A model generated the notes under the pieces. It was not told where the DNA came from. It searched no databases and saw only the letters and a list, made by a program, of their open reading frames with translations. 64,000 nt of DNA from an uncultured Poribacteria bacterium (GTDB lineage Bacteria > Poribacteria > WGA-4E > WGA-3G): NCBI GenBank assembly GCA_951828385.1, contig OX639973.1:4641200-4705199 (forward strand), in the 5' to 3' direction. A program made the translations under genes and the position numbers. Every line of letters begins with the position of its first letter. Within the stretch, counting starts at the first letter, position 1. Shown here piece after piece: positions 25,844 through 36,747 of this stretch.

Positions 25844-26833
25844 ATGAGCTTAAAATGGGGCGTGCTGGGCGCAGGGAGCGTCGCTCAACGTCGAGCGATG
25901 CCAGCTATCAAGAAAGCGGACGGTGCAGAACTCCACGCGCTGCTCTCACGCGATACCGAACGCGCAAAACGACTCGCACGCGAACACGGCGCAACCCACG
26001 CCTATACCACCGTGGACGCACTTCTCGCAGACGATGCACTCGATGCGATCTACGTCTCAACCCCCGTCTACTTACACCGTGAACAGGTCATCGCCGCAGC
26101 CGAACGCGGTCTACACGTGCTGTGCGATAAACCCATGGCACTCACGCCGCAGGAATGCAAAGAGATGATCGCCGCCTGCAATGCCAACGGCGTACACCTG
26201 CAGCTCTGTTTCCTCTTTCGGTTCCACTCCTGTTTCCGGCAGATCCGGACGTGGGTAGACGAAGGATGTTTCGGACAAATCGTTCACGGACGCATGCCGT
26301 TCCTCAAACAGTACCAACTCGCACCCGATGAATGGCGCGCACAACCCGAAAAAGGCGGTGGTGGATGCTTGATGGACCTCGGGCCGCACAGCGTGGACTT
26401 ACTCCGTTATCTCATCGGCGAGGTGAACACTGTCAGCGCATTCTATAACAGTGCAACCCAAGGCACCCGTGTTGAAGAAACCGGCGGTATCTTCATGCGT
26501 TTTGATAGCGGCGCGCAAGCGTTCACAGACCTCAGCTTCTCAGTTCCACAGTGTGATATTGTATTAGAACTCTATGGAACAGAAGGCACTGTCTGGGTTT
26601 ACAACGACGACGGTTGGAAAATGAAATCCTACTTCGGAGACGAAAAGCAATTAATCCCCTCGCAATACGAGGACTTGTATCAGTGCCAGTTTGAACATTT
26701 TACAGACTGCGTGCAACACGGAGCATCGCCAATCACGACAGGGTTTGATGGATTGAGGGCAAGCGAGATTCTCGCCGCTGCCTATCGCGCAGGCGAAACC
26801 GGGCAAGTAGAACCGTGCCCCGCTGTGCAATAG
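25844..26833 (+). CDS. Gfo/Idh/MocA-family oxidoreductase
   Basis: This 329-aa NAD(P)-dependent dehydrogenase has the Rossmann dinucleotide motif (WGVLGAGSVAQRRAMPAI) at the N-terminus and the family's catalytic-region motif EKP in the form LCDKPMALTPQE. A C-terminal alpha/beta domain contains GGGGCLMDLGPHSVDLLRYL, with the conserved D-x-G-x-H. Members act on sugars, inositols or sugar acids. The start at ATG 25844 has GAGG 10 bases upstream. The exact substrate cannot be told. Confidence 0.88.
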   Translation: MSLKWGVLGAGSVAQRRAMPAIKKADGAELHALLSRDTERAKRLAREHGATHAYTTVDALLADDALDAIYVSTPVYLHREQVIAAAERGLHVLCDKPMALTPQECKEMIAACNANGVHLQLCFLFRFHSCFRQIRTWVDEGCFGQIVHGRMPFLKQYQLAPDEWRAQPEKGGGGCLMDLGPHSVDLLRYLIGEVNTVSAFYNSATQGTRVEETGGIFMRFDSGAQAFTDLSFSVPQCDIVLELYGTEGTVWVYNDDGWKMKSYFGDEKQLIPSQYEDLYQCQFEHFTDCVQHGASPITTGFDGLRASEILAAAYRAGETGQVEPCPAVQ

Positions 26834-26866
26834 CCATCAGCAACTCCGCTCGCGTTCCGCCATCTG

Positions 26867-26944
26867 TGCCAAAATGGCGCAATATACCCACCCTGATTTT
26901 TAAGAGCGTCAATTTGTCGCAGTCGAAAACCTGCCAAAATGTCA
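26867..26944 (+). promoter_or_regulatory. Two TGCCAAAATG motifs upstream of groESL
   Basis: TGCCAAAATGGCGCA (26867-26881) and TGCCAAAATGTCA (26932-26944) share a core and are each partly palindromic. They lie about 110 and 50 bases upstream of the sigma-54 promoter, the right place for an enhancer-binding activator. The role is inferred from position. Confidence 0.45.
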
Positions 26945-26986
26945 CGGCTGCCACGGAAACACTGATGCTCTGGCAGTTTTAGAGAT

Positions 26987-27002
26987 TGGCACGAAAATTG
27001 CT
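26987..27002 (+). promoter_or_regulatory. Sigma-54 (-24/-12) promoter of groESL
   Basis: TGGCACGAAAATTGCT matches the RpoN consensus TGGCACRNNNNTTGCW at every defined position. The transcript would start about 100 bases before the groES ATG. No CIRCE element (TTAGCACTC inverted repeat) is present in this gap. Confidence 0.75.
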
Positions 27003-27110
27003 AAGATATACATGAAGACGGTCTCTCTTTTTACCGTCTCATGGCAAAGAGGCATTCGAGCCTCTCCTTATAATTTTTTTTACGCCAAACTCAAGGAGGA
27101 ATTCAACGAC

Positions 27111-29043
<1,933 letters not shown>

Positions 29044-29070
29044 ACCACATCGAACGCTAAGACTGTGGTA

Positions 29071-29104
29071 GGCGGGGTTCCAAACCCCGCCTTTTCTTTT
29101 TAAC
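29071..29104 (+). terminator. Terminator of groESL
   Basis: GGCGGGGTT pairs with AACCCCGCC across a three-base loop and is followed by TTTTCTTTTT. It also fits the dispersed GGCGGGGTT hairpin family. Confidence 0.85.
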
Positions 29105-29127
29105 GGGTTTGTCACCCGCACCCATGA

Positions 29128-30288
29128 TTACTGACGGAAACCGATGGTTTCCGATGGCTGATGGTTTGCCAAAAACCGATCACATTCCCGAAGCACAGCC
29201 GCAACCTCAATGGTATGCATACACGGCGAAGTCCCATCAGATAACGCCTGACACCCATATTCAAATCCTAAATTCAGGCATGGACTACACGGCAGTGCTG
29301 CACGGACAATGCCCGCATCACGGTTCCAAGGTCCCCACTGCGCCGTGTTCGTCGGACCGTGTAACCCAATAACCGGTGTGCCAGTCGCAGCCGCAAGATG
29401 CATCGGACCACAGTTACCGCTCACCACTAACGCCGCATCCGAAAAAAGTGCAGCAAGTTGATTCACATCTGTCCGTCCTGCAAGTATGACCGTCTGATGC
29501 TTCGTCCGCGCCGCAATCCCTTCGGAAACGTGAACTTCATTCGGCGCGCCTGTCAAGATAATTTGTACCTTGTAGCGTGAAATAAGGGCATCTACTAACG
29601 CGACGTAACGTTCTTGGGGCCACCGTCTGCGCGGTTCACCCCGTCTCCCCGCTTCTGGATGTAGTACCACAAACGGGATGTCCGGCGAAACCTGTTCTTG
29701 AACCAAGGTCTCGCGCACCCACGTACGTACTGCCGCATTACACCACACCTCAAGCGTAAATTCCTGTGTTGGGCATTCCAATTGCGTCGCGAGATCCAAG
29801 AAATTTCGCACTTCGTGCCGTCCTTGGATGTGTGGCACTGTTTCTGTGAAGAGAAAGTGACGATACTGCCCTTTTGTCCAAAACCCGACCCGCACCGGTG
29901 CCCCGCTCATGTAGGCAAGCAGTGCACTCAGCCGGGGCCAATGTTCCAGATCAATCACCCAATCAAATTTTTCGCGACGCAGCAATACAAGCAAGCGATA
30001 CATCGGCATCTGAAAAGAGATATGCTTATCGATGTACGGACAGTTTGCCAAATAGTTAAGATTGGTTGCGGATGCTAACATTGTGAATTCCGCATTAGGG
30101 AAGGTGTGACGTATCGCACGGATCGTTGGGACAGCCAAAATGGTATCACCCAATGCGGAAAGTTGGATGAAGAGAATTTTTTTCGGTGTATCAGACCCCG
30201 AATCGCGCCTACAAAATAGACTGAGCATACCACAAACCGGTATGCCCAAATAACGGTCTAAGTACTGTTGAAAACGATTGGATTGCAT
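29128..30288 (-). CDS. Glycosyltransferase family 9 (heptosyltransferase-like)
   Basis: This 386-aa protein has the GT9 pattern: N-terminal PKKILFIQLSALGDTILAVP (acceptor-domain motif with conserved Asp) and a C-terminal nucleotide-sugar site (SGNCGPMHLAAATGTPVIGL, LHGPTN). Such enzymes add ADP-heptose or related sugars to lipopolysaccharide core on the inner face of the membrane. It is the last gene of a minus-strand run starting at 34560. The sugar donor is inferred only from family. Confidence 0.88.
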   Translation of the reverse strand: MQSNRFQQYLDRYLGIPVCGMLSLFCRRDSGSDTPKKILFIQLSALGDTILAVPTIRAIRHTFPNAEFTMLASATNLNYLANCPYIDKHISFQMPMYRLLVLLRREKFDWVIDLEHWPRLSALLAYMSGAPVRVGFWTKGQYRHFLFTETVPHIQGRHEVRNFLDLATQLECPTQEFTLEVWCNAAVRTWVRETLVQEQVSPDIPFVVLHPEAGRRGEPRRRWPQERYVALVDALISRYKVQIILTGAPNEVHVSEGIAARTKHQTVILAGRTDVNQLAALFSDAALVVSGNCGPMHLAAATGTPVIGLHGPTNTAQWGPWNRDAGIVRAALPCSPCLNLGFEYGCQALSDGTSPCMHTIEVAAVLRECDRFLANHQPSETIGFRQ

Positions 30289-30355
30289 AATAGTTGTCAG
30301 TTGTCAGCCGTCAGCAATCGGCTGGCAACTGATGGAAACCGATGGCTGACGGTTA

Positions 30356-30958
30356 CTAATTCGCATACCCATACAACTCAATCTCTGAGATCTTCGCCAA
30401 CGCCGTCGTCGGACCCGTTAGATGGTACAGATACCGCCCGCGCCGCCGCTGTCCTTCAGAAGTTTCTACATTTTCACGTTTGAGTTTCAGGTTCTCACGC
30501 CGACGTGCCGCATCATCTGTCGTCCGCCGCACCAGCAGTTTAATACCTGTCGTTGTGACAACCTTGTTCAGACGGATGTCAATCACCCGATCTTTATTCG
30601 TCCGGCGGTCATAGATCTTCTGCCATTCTCCGAGCGAATCAAACGCTTGCACCTCAAACTCCTCGAGATTCGTGGAGTGGATGACGATACGATAAATCGA
30701 CCGCTTCTCCGGCAGATGGATAATCGCCTCTGACGGAATATTGAGGTCCGTTAGAGCACTGCCGGAACCCTGCTTGCGTTGGGACTGCCCAATCGTTTCA
30801 GGTTTACCATCAATAAACGTCGGGTCACTGGCTGTTACACCCGTTTGAAGCGCGTAGTTCTCACTCCACTGCTGCCCGAGAACACAACCCGAACATAAAC
30901 ACATTAATCCCAACACCAGCAACGTGTAAATACGCCGGACGTTGAATTTCGTACGCAT
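30356..30958 (-). CDS. Putative lipoprotein with discoidin-like domain
   Basis: This 200-aa protein has a signal peptide and lipobox (LMCLCSGC). The mature part resembles an F5/8 type C (galactose-binding-like) domain: TGVTASDPTFIDGKPETIG, then IYRIVIHSTNLEEFEVQAF. A basic linker (ARRRENLKLKRENVE) interrupts it before a final strand ISEIELYGY. Its ATG overlaps the stop of the preceding peptidase gene by one base (TAATG), implying translational coupling. Function is unknown; surface carbohydrate binding is a guess from fold. Confidence 0.65.
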   Translation of the reverse strand: MRTKFNVRRIYTLLVLGLMCLCSGCVLGQQWSENYALQTGVTASDPTFIDGKPETIGQSQRKQGSGSALTDLNIPSEAIIHLPEKRSIYRIVIHSTNLEEFEVQAFDSLGEWQKIYDRRTNKDRVIDIRLNKVVTTTGIKLLVRRTTDDAARRRENLKLKRENVETSEGQRRRGRYLYHLTGPTTALAKISEIELYGYAN

Positions 30959-31998
30959 TATTCCCTTCTCCTCTGGATTTGAGCATTCAGTGTCTCAATG
31001 TACTTAACGATGTCCGATTTCGTCAAACGACGCACTTTAATAAAATGCAATTTTCTAAAGAACGGCACCAGGTCCTCACCCGCCACTTGACTGAAATAGT
31101 AGACGAGAATACTCGTCGGCATCAAGGACTCTAATTGTTGGTGCAGCCCATCTGCCTCCATCAATTCAAAGACCTTAATGTAAAAATCGTTGCCGTATCG
31201 TTCCCACAACTCTGCCACCAGTGTATACGCATAGCGATACCGCCACTGTGTCAATGGGCTGTTTTCCGTATGCCCAACCCAATTCTCCAGTTCATTTTCG
31301 CCGTTGATATCAATCTGGACATCCGCCTTGAGGCTATCAAATTTAGAGTGCAATCCGCCTTGTGCATACTCCGACTGAATCAGGACGGCAATACCTTCTG
31401 AAAACCAGACCGGTATGTAATAGATATTCGTGAAGGCGTGTGTCAGTTCATGGGCTCGCACCCCGTGTTTTTCATACATCTGCATCGGAAAGTCCATCTG
31501 TATACCGCCAATAAACTTTACATACCGTCCGTTTTGAATGCCAGAGCGATACTGGGTCGTCGTAAACGCGCCGAGTCTACTGCCTCTATAGGCATCGTGA
31601 AGTGTTACATGAATCTTATGCTCCGGATGGAAACCGAAATGTTCGTGCATCGCATCGTAAAGACTTTCCATATAGCCGAGTGCGCTGAGGATGAATTCCT
31701 TGCGTTCGGCGACCTCATCAAATGCTGGCAGCTGCAGTAAATCTTCAGCAAATTTAATCGTATAGTGATCGCTCTCACCGAACAGCGCATCTTCTGTGAT
31801 GTTATCGGGATCAATTTCGGATTTCGGAGTCTTGAGCATCAGGGAGCTCGCGTTCCGCTCTTCGAGGAGTCGTTTCTCACGACGCTGCCGTGCCTCTTCA
31901 AGCGCGGTGCACCCATTGAAAACGAATGCCGCGACAAGCAACATCGGTATCACGCACCCAAAAATTGAGATAAGGGGTCGTCTGTTTTTCAGTTTCAT
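30958..31998 (-). CDS. Lipoprotein zinc metallopeptidase (peptidase_MA-like)
   Basis: The 346-aa product starts at ATG 31998 (GAGAGG upstream) with a lipobox (AAFVFNGC). The gluzincin core is clear: HELTHAF supplies the HExxH metal ligands and WFSEGIAVLIQSEY the downstream Glu. It is most like the peptidase_MA families of planctomycete-type bacteria. The longer frame to 32121 overlaps the upstream gene and lacks a ribosome site. It is predicted to act outside the cytoplasm; the substrate is unknown. Confidence 0.8.
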   Translation of the reverse strand: MKLKNRRPLISIFGCVIPMLLVAAFVFNGCTALEEARQRREKRLLEERNASSLMLKTPKSEIDPDNITEDALFGESDHYTIKFAEDLLQLPAFDEVAERKEFILSALGYMESLYDAMHEHFGFHPEHKIHVTLHDAYRGSRLGAFTTTQYRSGIQNGRYVKFIGGIQMDFPMQMYEKHGVRAHELTHAFTNIYYIPVWFSEGIAVLIQSEYAQGGLHSKFDSLKADVQIDINGENELENWVGHTENSPLTQWRYRYAYTLVAELWERYGNDFYIKVFELMEADGLHQQLESLMPTSILVYYFSQVAGEDLVPFFRKLHFIKVRRLTKSDIVKYIETLNAQIQRRRE

Positions 31999-32011
31999 GA
32001 TGCACCTCTCT

Positions 32012-33379
32012 TTAGAGCAGTACCGCCCTCGATTTATCGCCAATGCGACGCATGGTAATCTCTTGTTCAACCGTCGGGTCGGGCAGCCCCGTCTCGGCGA
32101 GCCGACGTTGCAAAAACGCATCCATTTCCGCTTTCAAACGCGCAACGACATCGTCCGCCTCCTCAGCGAGGTTGTAGACCTCATCCGGATCCTCTTCAAG
32201 ATCGTAAAGCTCCAAATCCGGTGTGTTGTAGACAGCAGGCGTACCCCCGGTTTCAACAATCAACTTCCATTTCTGCGTTTGCCACCCGCGCTTTTTCATC
32301 CAGCCACACTCGGTAAGATAGACCCCTGCTGTTGTGCCGTTATGTGCACCGCTCTCCATTGGCACACGTAAACTTGTCCCTTCCATCTTTTCGCGAGCTA
32401 CCACCGCAGACAGCCCAGCATAATCAAGAATCGTCGGCGCAATATCAGTGAGACGGACAAGACCATCAAGCCGCTGCTCCGCTGGAAGGATCGCCGGACA
32501 GTGAACGATTAACGGCACGTGGCAGTTCGTTTCGTAAAGCCCGTGATGGTCATACCAGAGTTCGTGTTCATCAAGCTCTTCACCGTGATCCGCTGTAATA
32601 ATCAGAAGTGTCTCTTCAAGCTGCCCAGAATCTTGTAGATACCGAAAAAGCTGCGCGAGGCATGCGTCCATATAGGCGATCGAGGCATCGTACTGCGAAT
32701 TCACATACCGTCTATCTCGCCAGAGCCGTTTCTTCGCAAGGTTTTCGGGATCCGCAGGGTCGGGTGTGCACATCCACTGTCGGAAATAGTCCGTGAAAGG
32801 TTCGCAGCCATAAACAGCATCCATACTCCGATTGTTCGGATCGCATTCATCCCCGCTATAAAACATCCGTTCAAACGGCAGCGGCGGATGATAGGGTGTA
32901 TGCGGATCCCAGTAGTGGAGAAAAGCGAACCACGGCTTATCTTGCGATTGCGCAAGGTCTAAGAGTACCATCGCTGTCTCATTCACCGCCTCCGCTTTTC
33001 GCGCTTTCCGGTAACCGCTCTCCCATTGATAGCCTCGGTACTGACCTTCAGGAAAACCGCGCTGGAACCAACGACCCAAATTATCCGCTGCGACAGTGAA
33101 ATAGCCCGCTGCGTTCAGCAATTCCGGCACCGTCTTAACATCTTCTGCCAAATGTAGTGTCCCACCTTGTGTGATGATTTGGTGAGACAAAACGTCCTTA
33201 CCGGTGAACATCGTCGTATGTGCAGGATGCGTCGGGATATGTGGACTAATACACTTCTCAAAAAGCGTCGATTTTTCTACCAGCGCATCGAGGTGTGGTG
33301 TTGTTAGATGGTGATGTCCGTAACAACTCATACTCGATGCCCGAAGTGTATCCAATGATATAAGAATAATATTGCGCAA
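32012..33379 (-). CDS. Sulfatase-like enzyme with Thr at nucleophile position
   Basis: This ~455-aa alkaline-phosphatase-superfamily protein starts at TTG 33379 (AAGGAG 8 bases upstream); the longer frame to 33472 overlaps the aminotransferase gene. It has the N-terminal metal motif NIILISLDTLRASSMSCYG and the later ITADHGEELDEH. The usual sulfatase signature C/S-x-P-S-R is replaced by T-H-P-A-H (IPTHPAHTTMFTG), so formylglycine cannot form there. A Thr-nucleophile phosphatase or phosphodiesterase, or a sugar phosphotransferase, is more likely than a true sulfatase. Confidence 0.8.
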   Translation of the reverse strand: MRNIILISLDTLRASSMSCYGHHHLTTPHLDALVEKSTLFEKCISPHIPTHPAHTTMFTGKDVLSHQIITQGGTLHLAEDVKTVPELLNAAGYFTVAADNLGRWFQRGFPEGQYRGYQWESGYRKARKAEAVNETAMVLLDLAQSQDKPWFAFLHYWDPHTPYHPPLPFERMFYSGDECDPNNRSMDAVYGCEPFTDYFRQWMCTPDPADPENLAKKRLWRDRRYVNSQYDASIAYMDACLAQLFRYLQDSGQLEETLLIITADHGEELDEHELWYDHHGLYETNCHVPLIVHCPAILPAEQRLDGLVRLTDIAPTILDYAGLSAVVAREKMEGTSLRVPMESGAHNGTTAGVYLTECGWMKKRGWQTQKWKLIVETGGTPAVYNTPDLELYDLEEDPDEVYNLAEEADDVVARLKAEMDAFLQRRLAETGLPDPTVEQEITMRRIGDKSRAVLL

Positions 33380-33414
33380 ACTTAAAACTCCTTTATCGGC
33401 TATCTTGCTAACAA

Positions 33415-34560
33415 CTAATCTCCCGCCGCAACATCCGCTGCTGAACTCTGTGCTGCACGAATCGCCGCACACAGATACGTAATCCCTTCAGGAATATCAT
33501 CTACATGGCAATATGCGTACGCCAACCGGATCGACTTCACGGGTGCGTTCGCATAGTGGAAAGCACTCCCGTTGCTGTAACCGACCCCTTTTTCAGATGC
33601 CAACTGTTGCAACTTCCGCATATCCGTCGTTTCTGGCAAATCTATCCAGAGGAACAATCCACCGCGCGGGCGCGTCCACGTACAGAGATCACTCACGTGC
33701 GCATCAAGCGTATCTACCACTGCCCGACATTTCGCACCGACAGCCGCGTTCGTCTTCACAAGGTGCGCTTCAAGATGCTCCGTGAAGAATTCAGCAACAA
33801 TTGCACTCGCCAACGCGCTCGTCCCACCGTCCCAGCGGTTCTGGTGGATTTGACCGTAATGCGGTTGCCTCGCCACAAAGTAACCCTGCCGAACACCGGC
33901 ACCTAAAATCTTGGAGAAAGTCGCAATGAAGATTACCCGATTTGAGGTGTCTAACTTAAAAAGCGAATCCGGGGTCGGTGTTGATGTAAAGTCGATGTCA
34001 CCGTAGCAATCATCTTCAACAATCAGTGTATCGTACGCTTCTGCCAGTGCCAGCATCCGCTTTCGGCGTTCAAGCGAGAGAATCGCACCCGTCGGATTCT
34101 GATGGTTCGATGTCGTATAGATCAACGAGGGACGGATGTTTTTCTCTTTGAGTTCCTTCAGTTTCGATGCCAGCGCGTCCATATCCATACCGTCGGTATA
34201 GTCCATCGACACGCCTTCAATATTCGCCTTGAAATGTCGCATGATGCCCAAGGTGCCGCTATAAGTATATTCCTCTGTTAGCACCGTATCACCCGGGTTG
34301 ATAAATGTACCAAGCACCAATTCCAGTGCCTGCATGGAACCGGAGGTAATTGAGATGTTATCTATCGGCAGTGGAATCCCTTCACGCCGTTCAAACCGCA
34401 TGGATGCCAGTTCACGCAAACCGCTATAGCCCGATTCACCCGGATAGTTGACTAAATCGCCCCCCAATTTTCGGAGTGCCTTCTCACTCGCCGCAATCAG
34501 CCCCTCCGTCGGGAATGTATACGGATCCGGACGACCGCCTGTAAAAGCAAAATCTTTCAT
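33415..34560 (-). CDS. PLP-dependent class I/II aminotransferase
   Basis: This 381-aa fold-type I aminotransferase resembles 2-aminoadipate/MocR-type transaminases without the DNA-binding domain. GSMQALELVLGTFINPGD and the PLP-ring Asp region (LIVEDDCYGDIDF) are present, and the Schiff-base Lys lies in FIATFSKILGAGVRQGY. GAAGGAG is 7 bases before ATG 34560. The amino donor and acceptor are unknown. It heads a minus-strand run of five genes. Confidence 0.88.
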   Translation of the reverse strand: MKDFAFTGGRPDPYTFPTEGLIAASEKALRKLGGDLVNYPGESGYSGLRELASMRFERREGIPLPIDNISITSGSMQALELVLGTFINPGDTVLTEEYTYSGTLGIMRHFKANIEGVSMDYTDGMDMDALASKLKELKEKNIRPSLIYTTSNHQNPTGAILSLERRKRMLALAEAYDTLIVEDDCYGDIDFTSTPTPDSLFKLDTSNRVIFIATFSKILGAGVRQGYFVARQPHYGQIHQNRWDGGTSALASAIVAEFFTEHLEAHLVKTNAAVGAKCRAVVDTLDAHVSDLCTWTRPRGGLFLWIDLPETTDMRKLQQLASEKGVGYSNGSAFHYANAPVKSIRLAYAYCHVDDIPEGITYLCAAIRAAQSSAADVAAGD

Positions 34561-34664
34561 AAGTATGCTCCTTCTTGTAGACAGATGCCTCTTAGCATTT
34601 AATTATAACAAACTTCCCGAAAAAAATCAACAAGTTGTCGGCTGACTCGGCTGACAACTTATCC

Positions 34665-34693
34665 TTGACACCAACGCCACAATATGCTATACT
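34665..34693 (+). promoter_or_regulatory. Promoter of rimI and the hydrolase gene
   Basis: TTGACA, 17 bases, TATACT, ending 46 bases before the rimI ATG. Confidence 0.7.
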
Positions 34694-34739
34694 TTCGCTA
34701 TCTTTTTAGAGAAACAGAATCTGCCAGGCAGTTACCGAA

Positions 34740-35219
34740 ATGACAGCCGAAAACCCGCGCCAAAATCTCACATTTGAACCGATGCATCTTGACGACCTCC
34801 AACAGGTCCTAGAAATCGAGAACCAATGCTTTGAGGATCCGTGGAGCAAAACCTATTTTTCAGTGTCCCTGAAACGACCTCGGTCCTATGAACATTTTTA
34901 CGTCGCACGGCGCAAGGATACCCTCGTCGGCTACATCGTGTTTAACATCTTTCATGAAGAAGCACATATCCTGAACATCGCGGTACCCCCTGCCAATCAG
35001 CGGCAAGGTATTGGCAAATACTTGCTCGCTTCAGCCTTAGAGATGATACTGGCAGATGACGGACACGAGGTGTTCTTAGAAGTCGCCGTCAGCAATCTAC
35101 CGGCGCAATATCTTTACCGTCAATTCGGGTTCCGCATCTGTGGCATCCGAAAAAACTACTACGGACGCTATAAAGACGCTTACGTCTTTCGCAAAGGAGC
35201 AGATGCCGATGCTACTTAA
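34740..35219 (+). CDS. rimI: RimI-like protein N-terminal alanine acetyltransferase
   Basis: This 159-aa GNAT protein has the acetyl-CoA loop (NQRQGIGKYLLASAL) and the RimI-type wording HILNIAVPP and FLEVAVSNLPAQYLYRQFGF. RimI acetylates the N-terminal Ala of ribosomal protein S18 in E. coli; homologues may have broader targets. The next gene begins before this one ends, so translation is coupled. Confidence 0.87.
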   Translation: MTAENPRQNLTFEPMHLDDLQQVLEIENQCFEDPWSKTYFSVSLKRPRSYEHFYVARRKDTLVGYIVFNIFHEEAHILNIAVPPANQRQGIGKYLLASALEMILADDGHEVFLEVAVSNLPAQYLYRQFGFRICGIRKNYYGRYKDAYVFRKGADADAT

Positions 35220-35988
35220 CCTCTTAAGCCACACGATTTCAGCGACCTCAACCCTATCGCTCTCAACCCGCCGACAAGAGGCACGAACCGTCGGTAGAAA
35301 CGGTTGGCGCATCATTGAAGAAGAGGTACAGTGGAGCCCCGCTGAAACCGCTATTATTGTCGTCGATATGTGGAACGAACACTGGTCCTGGGGCGCGACA
35401 GAACGCGTAAATGTAATGGCACCTCGGATGAACATCGTACTTGGACGCGCAAGACAAAACGGTGTACAGATTATCCACGCACCCTCCGACACGATGGATT
35501 TCTACGAAGCACATCCGGCGCGCCGCTCGGTACTGGAATTCCCACACGCCGACCCACCCCCTGAACGCGAGATGCCCGATCCGCCGCAACCTGTTGATGC
35601 CTCCGATGGCGGTTCAGATACCGGCGAAGCCGACAGCTACAAAGCCTGGCACCGTCAGCATCCAGTCATTGAAATCGACGATACAGATGCCATCAGCGAC
35701 AACGGGCAGGAGGTCTACAACCTGCTCCATCATAAAGGCATCAAGAACCTTATCTTTATGGGGGTTCACACGAATATGTGTGTACTCGGACGCTCTTTTG
35801 CGATTAAACAGATGGTACGCTGGGGTTTCAACGCGGTGCTCGCCCGCGACCTCACCGATGCGATGTACAACCCATTTAAACCGCCGTACGTCAGCCACGA
35901 GGCAGGCACACAGTTAATCATTGAATACATTGAGAAGTTCTGGTGTCCCACAATCCTCAGCGGCGATCTAACAACCCCGAAGGTGTAA
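35209..35988 (+). CDS. Isochorismatase-like cysteine hydrolase
   Basis: This ~259-aa protein starts at ATG 35209, 9 bases after AAAGGAG and overlapping the rimI stop. The catalytic triad of the family is visible: Asp in TAIIVVDMWNEHW, a Lys candidate in the middle region, and Cys in FMGVHTNMCVLGRSF. A charged insert (about residues 120-150: PPPEREMPDPPQPVDASDGG) is unusual. Members hydrolyse isochorismate, nicotinamide or carbamoyl amides; the substrate is not evident. Confidence 0.8.
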   Translation: MLLNLLSHTISATSTLSLSTRRQEARTVGRNGWRIIEEEVQWSPAETAIIVVDMWNEHWSWGATERVNVMAPRMNIVLGRARQNGVQIIHAPSDTMDFYEAHPARRSVLEFPHADPPPEREMPDPPQPVDASDGGSDTGEADSYKAWHRQHPVIEIDDTDAISDNGQEVYNLLHHKGIKNLIFMGVHTNMCVLGRSFAIKQMVRWGFNAVLARDLTDAMYNPFKPPYVSHEAGTQLIIEYIEKFWCPTILSGDLTTPKV

Positions 35989-36027
35989 ATAGCCATCAGC
36001 AAGAATGGCTATCGGCTACACACAAAC

Positions 36028-36065
36028 AAAAAGCCCACGGCACCAAAAATACCGCGGGCTTTTTA
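36028..36065. terminator. Bidirectional rho-independent terminator
   Basis: AAAAAGCCC (36028-36036) and GGGCTTTTT (36056-36064) frame a hairpin between convergent genes, with A and T runs serving both strands. Confidence 0.85.
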
Positions 36066-36081
36066 TATTTACCACGTACGC

Positions 36082-36729
36082 TTATTGACGGTCGTCTTTC
36101 AACGCCCCCCATGTCGTCGTGACTTTCTGCTTCGGATCCACAGCAGTGCTCACAGCAGGAACAACCTCCAACGCACTAAACATCGCATTGAGATCACCTG
36201 CACCGGTATCCGCGTTTCCAGCGAAGTTGAGATCGAGCGCACCATCGCTCACTTCAATCCCTGAATAGGTCTTGATGTCGATCTCATCTTTACCCGGTGT
36301 AACGTAGAGCGGCTCAACGTTTTCCTCTTCAATGAAAATATCAAAACCGCGGTTTTCTGGCGACCAATGTTCACCGACGAGATACGTTACATCAAAGGTA
36401 CCGTTACCTGTCTTGAACTGATACTTAACAGTGTCAGGGAACTGTGCCCAACTGACAGCGTAGAAGAGATCCACGTCGTAGCCAGCCGCTTCCGCTTGTG
36501 CTTGTGCATCCGCTGTCAAGGTTTTGACTTCAGCCGTTCGCGGTGCCTTTTCAATCCAACCGCCCCACGATTGGTTTTCCTGTTGCGCGCCATACCAGAC
36601 GCGTCCTTTTGAGTCAGTGAAGTCATCTGTCTTGCCACCCCATACACGGAATTCCTCCGCTGGCAGCAGCGTCGGCAGTGCGAACACAGATAGTAAAAGC
36701 ACTATTGTTAAAACACTAAAAAGTCTCAT
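36082..36729 (-). CDS. Exported malectin-like protein, paralogue B
   Basis: The 215-aa product starts at ATG 36729 (GGAGG 8 bases upstream) with a signal peptide ending near LPTLLPAEE. The mature region has the malectin pattern: FRVWGGKTDDFTDSKGRVWY at the start and FDVTYLVGEHWSPENRGFDI in the middle, ending NAMFSALEVVPA. Malectin domains bind glucans or act in surface complexes. The gene is a tandem partner of the one at 36748-37401, with about half the residues identical by eye. Confidence 0.75.
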   Translation of the reverse strand: MRLFSVLTIVLLLSVFALPTLLPAEEFRVWGGKTDDFTDSKGRVWYGAQQENQSWGGWIEKAPRTAEVKTLTADAQAQAEAAGYDVDLFYAVSWAQFPDTVKYQFKTGNGTFDVTYLVGEHWSPENRGFDIFIEEENVEPLYVTPGKDEIDIKTYSGIEVSDGALDLNFAGNADTGAGDLNAMFSALEVVPAVSTAVDPKQKVTTTWGALKDDRQ

Positions 36730-36747
36730 CAAAATTGCCTCCATTTA

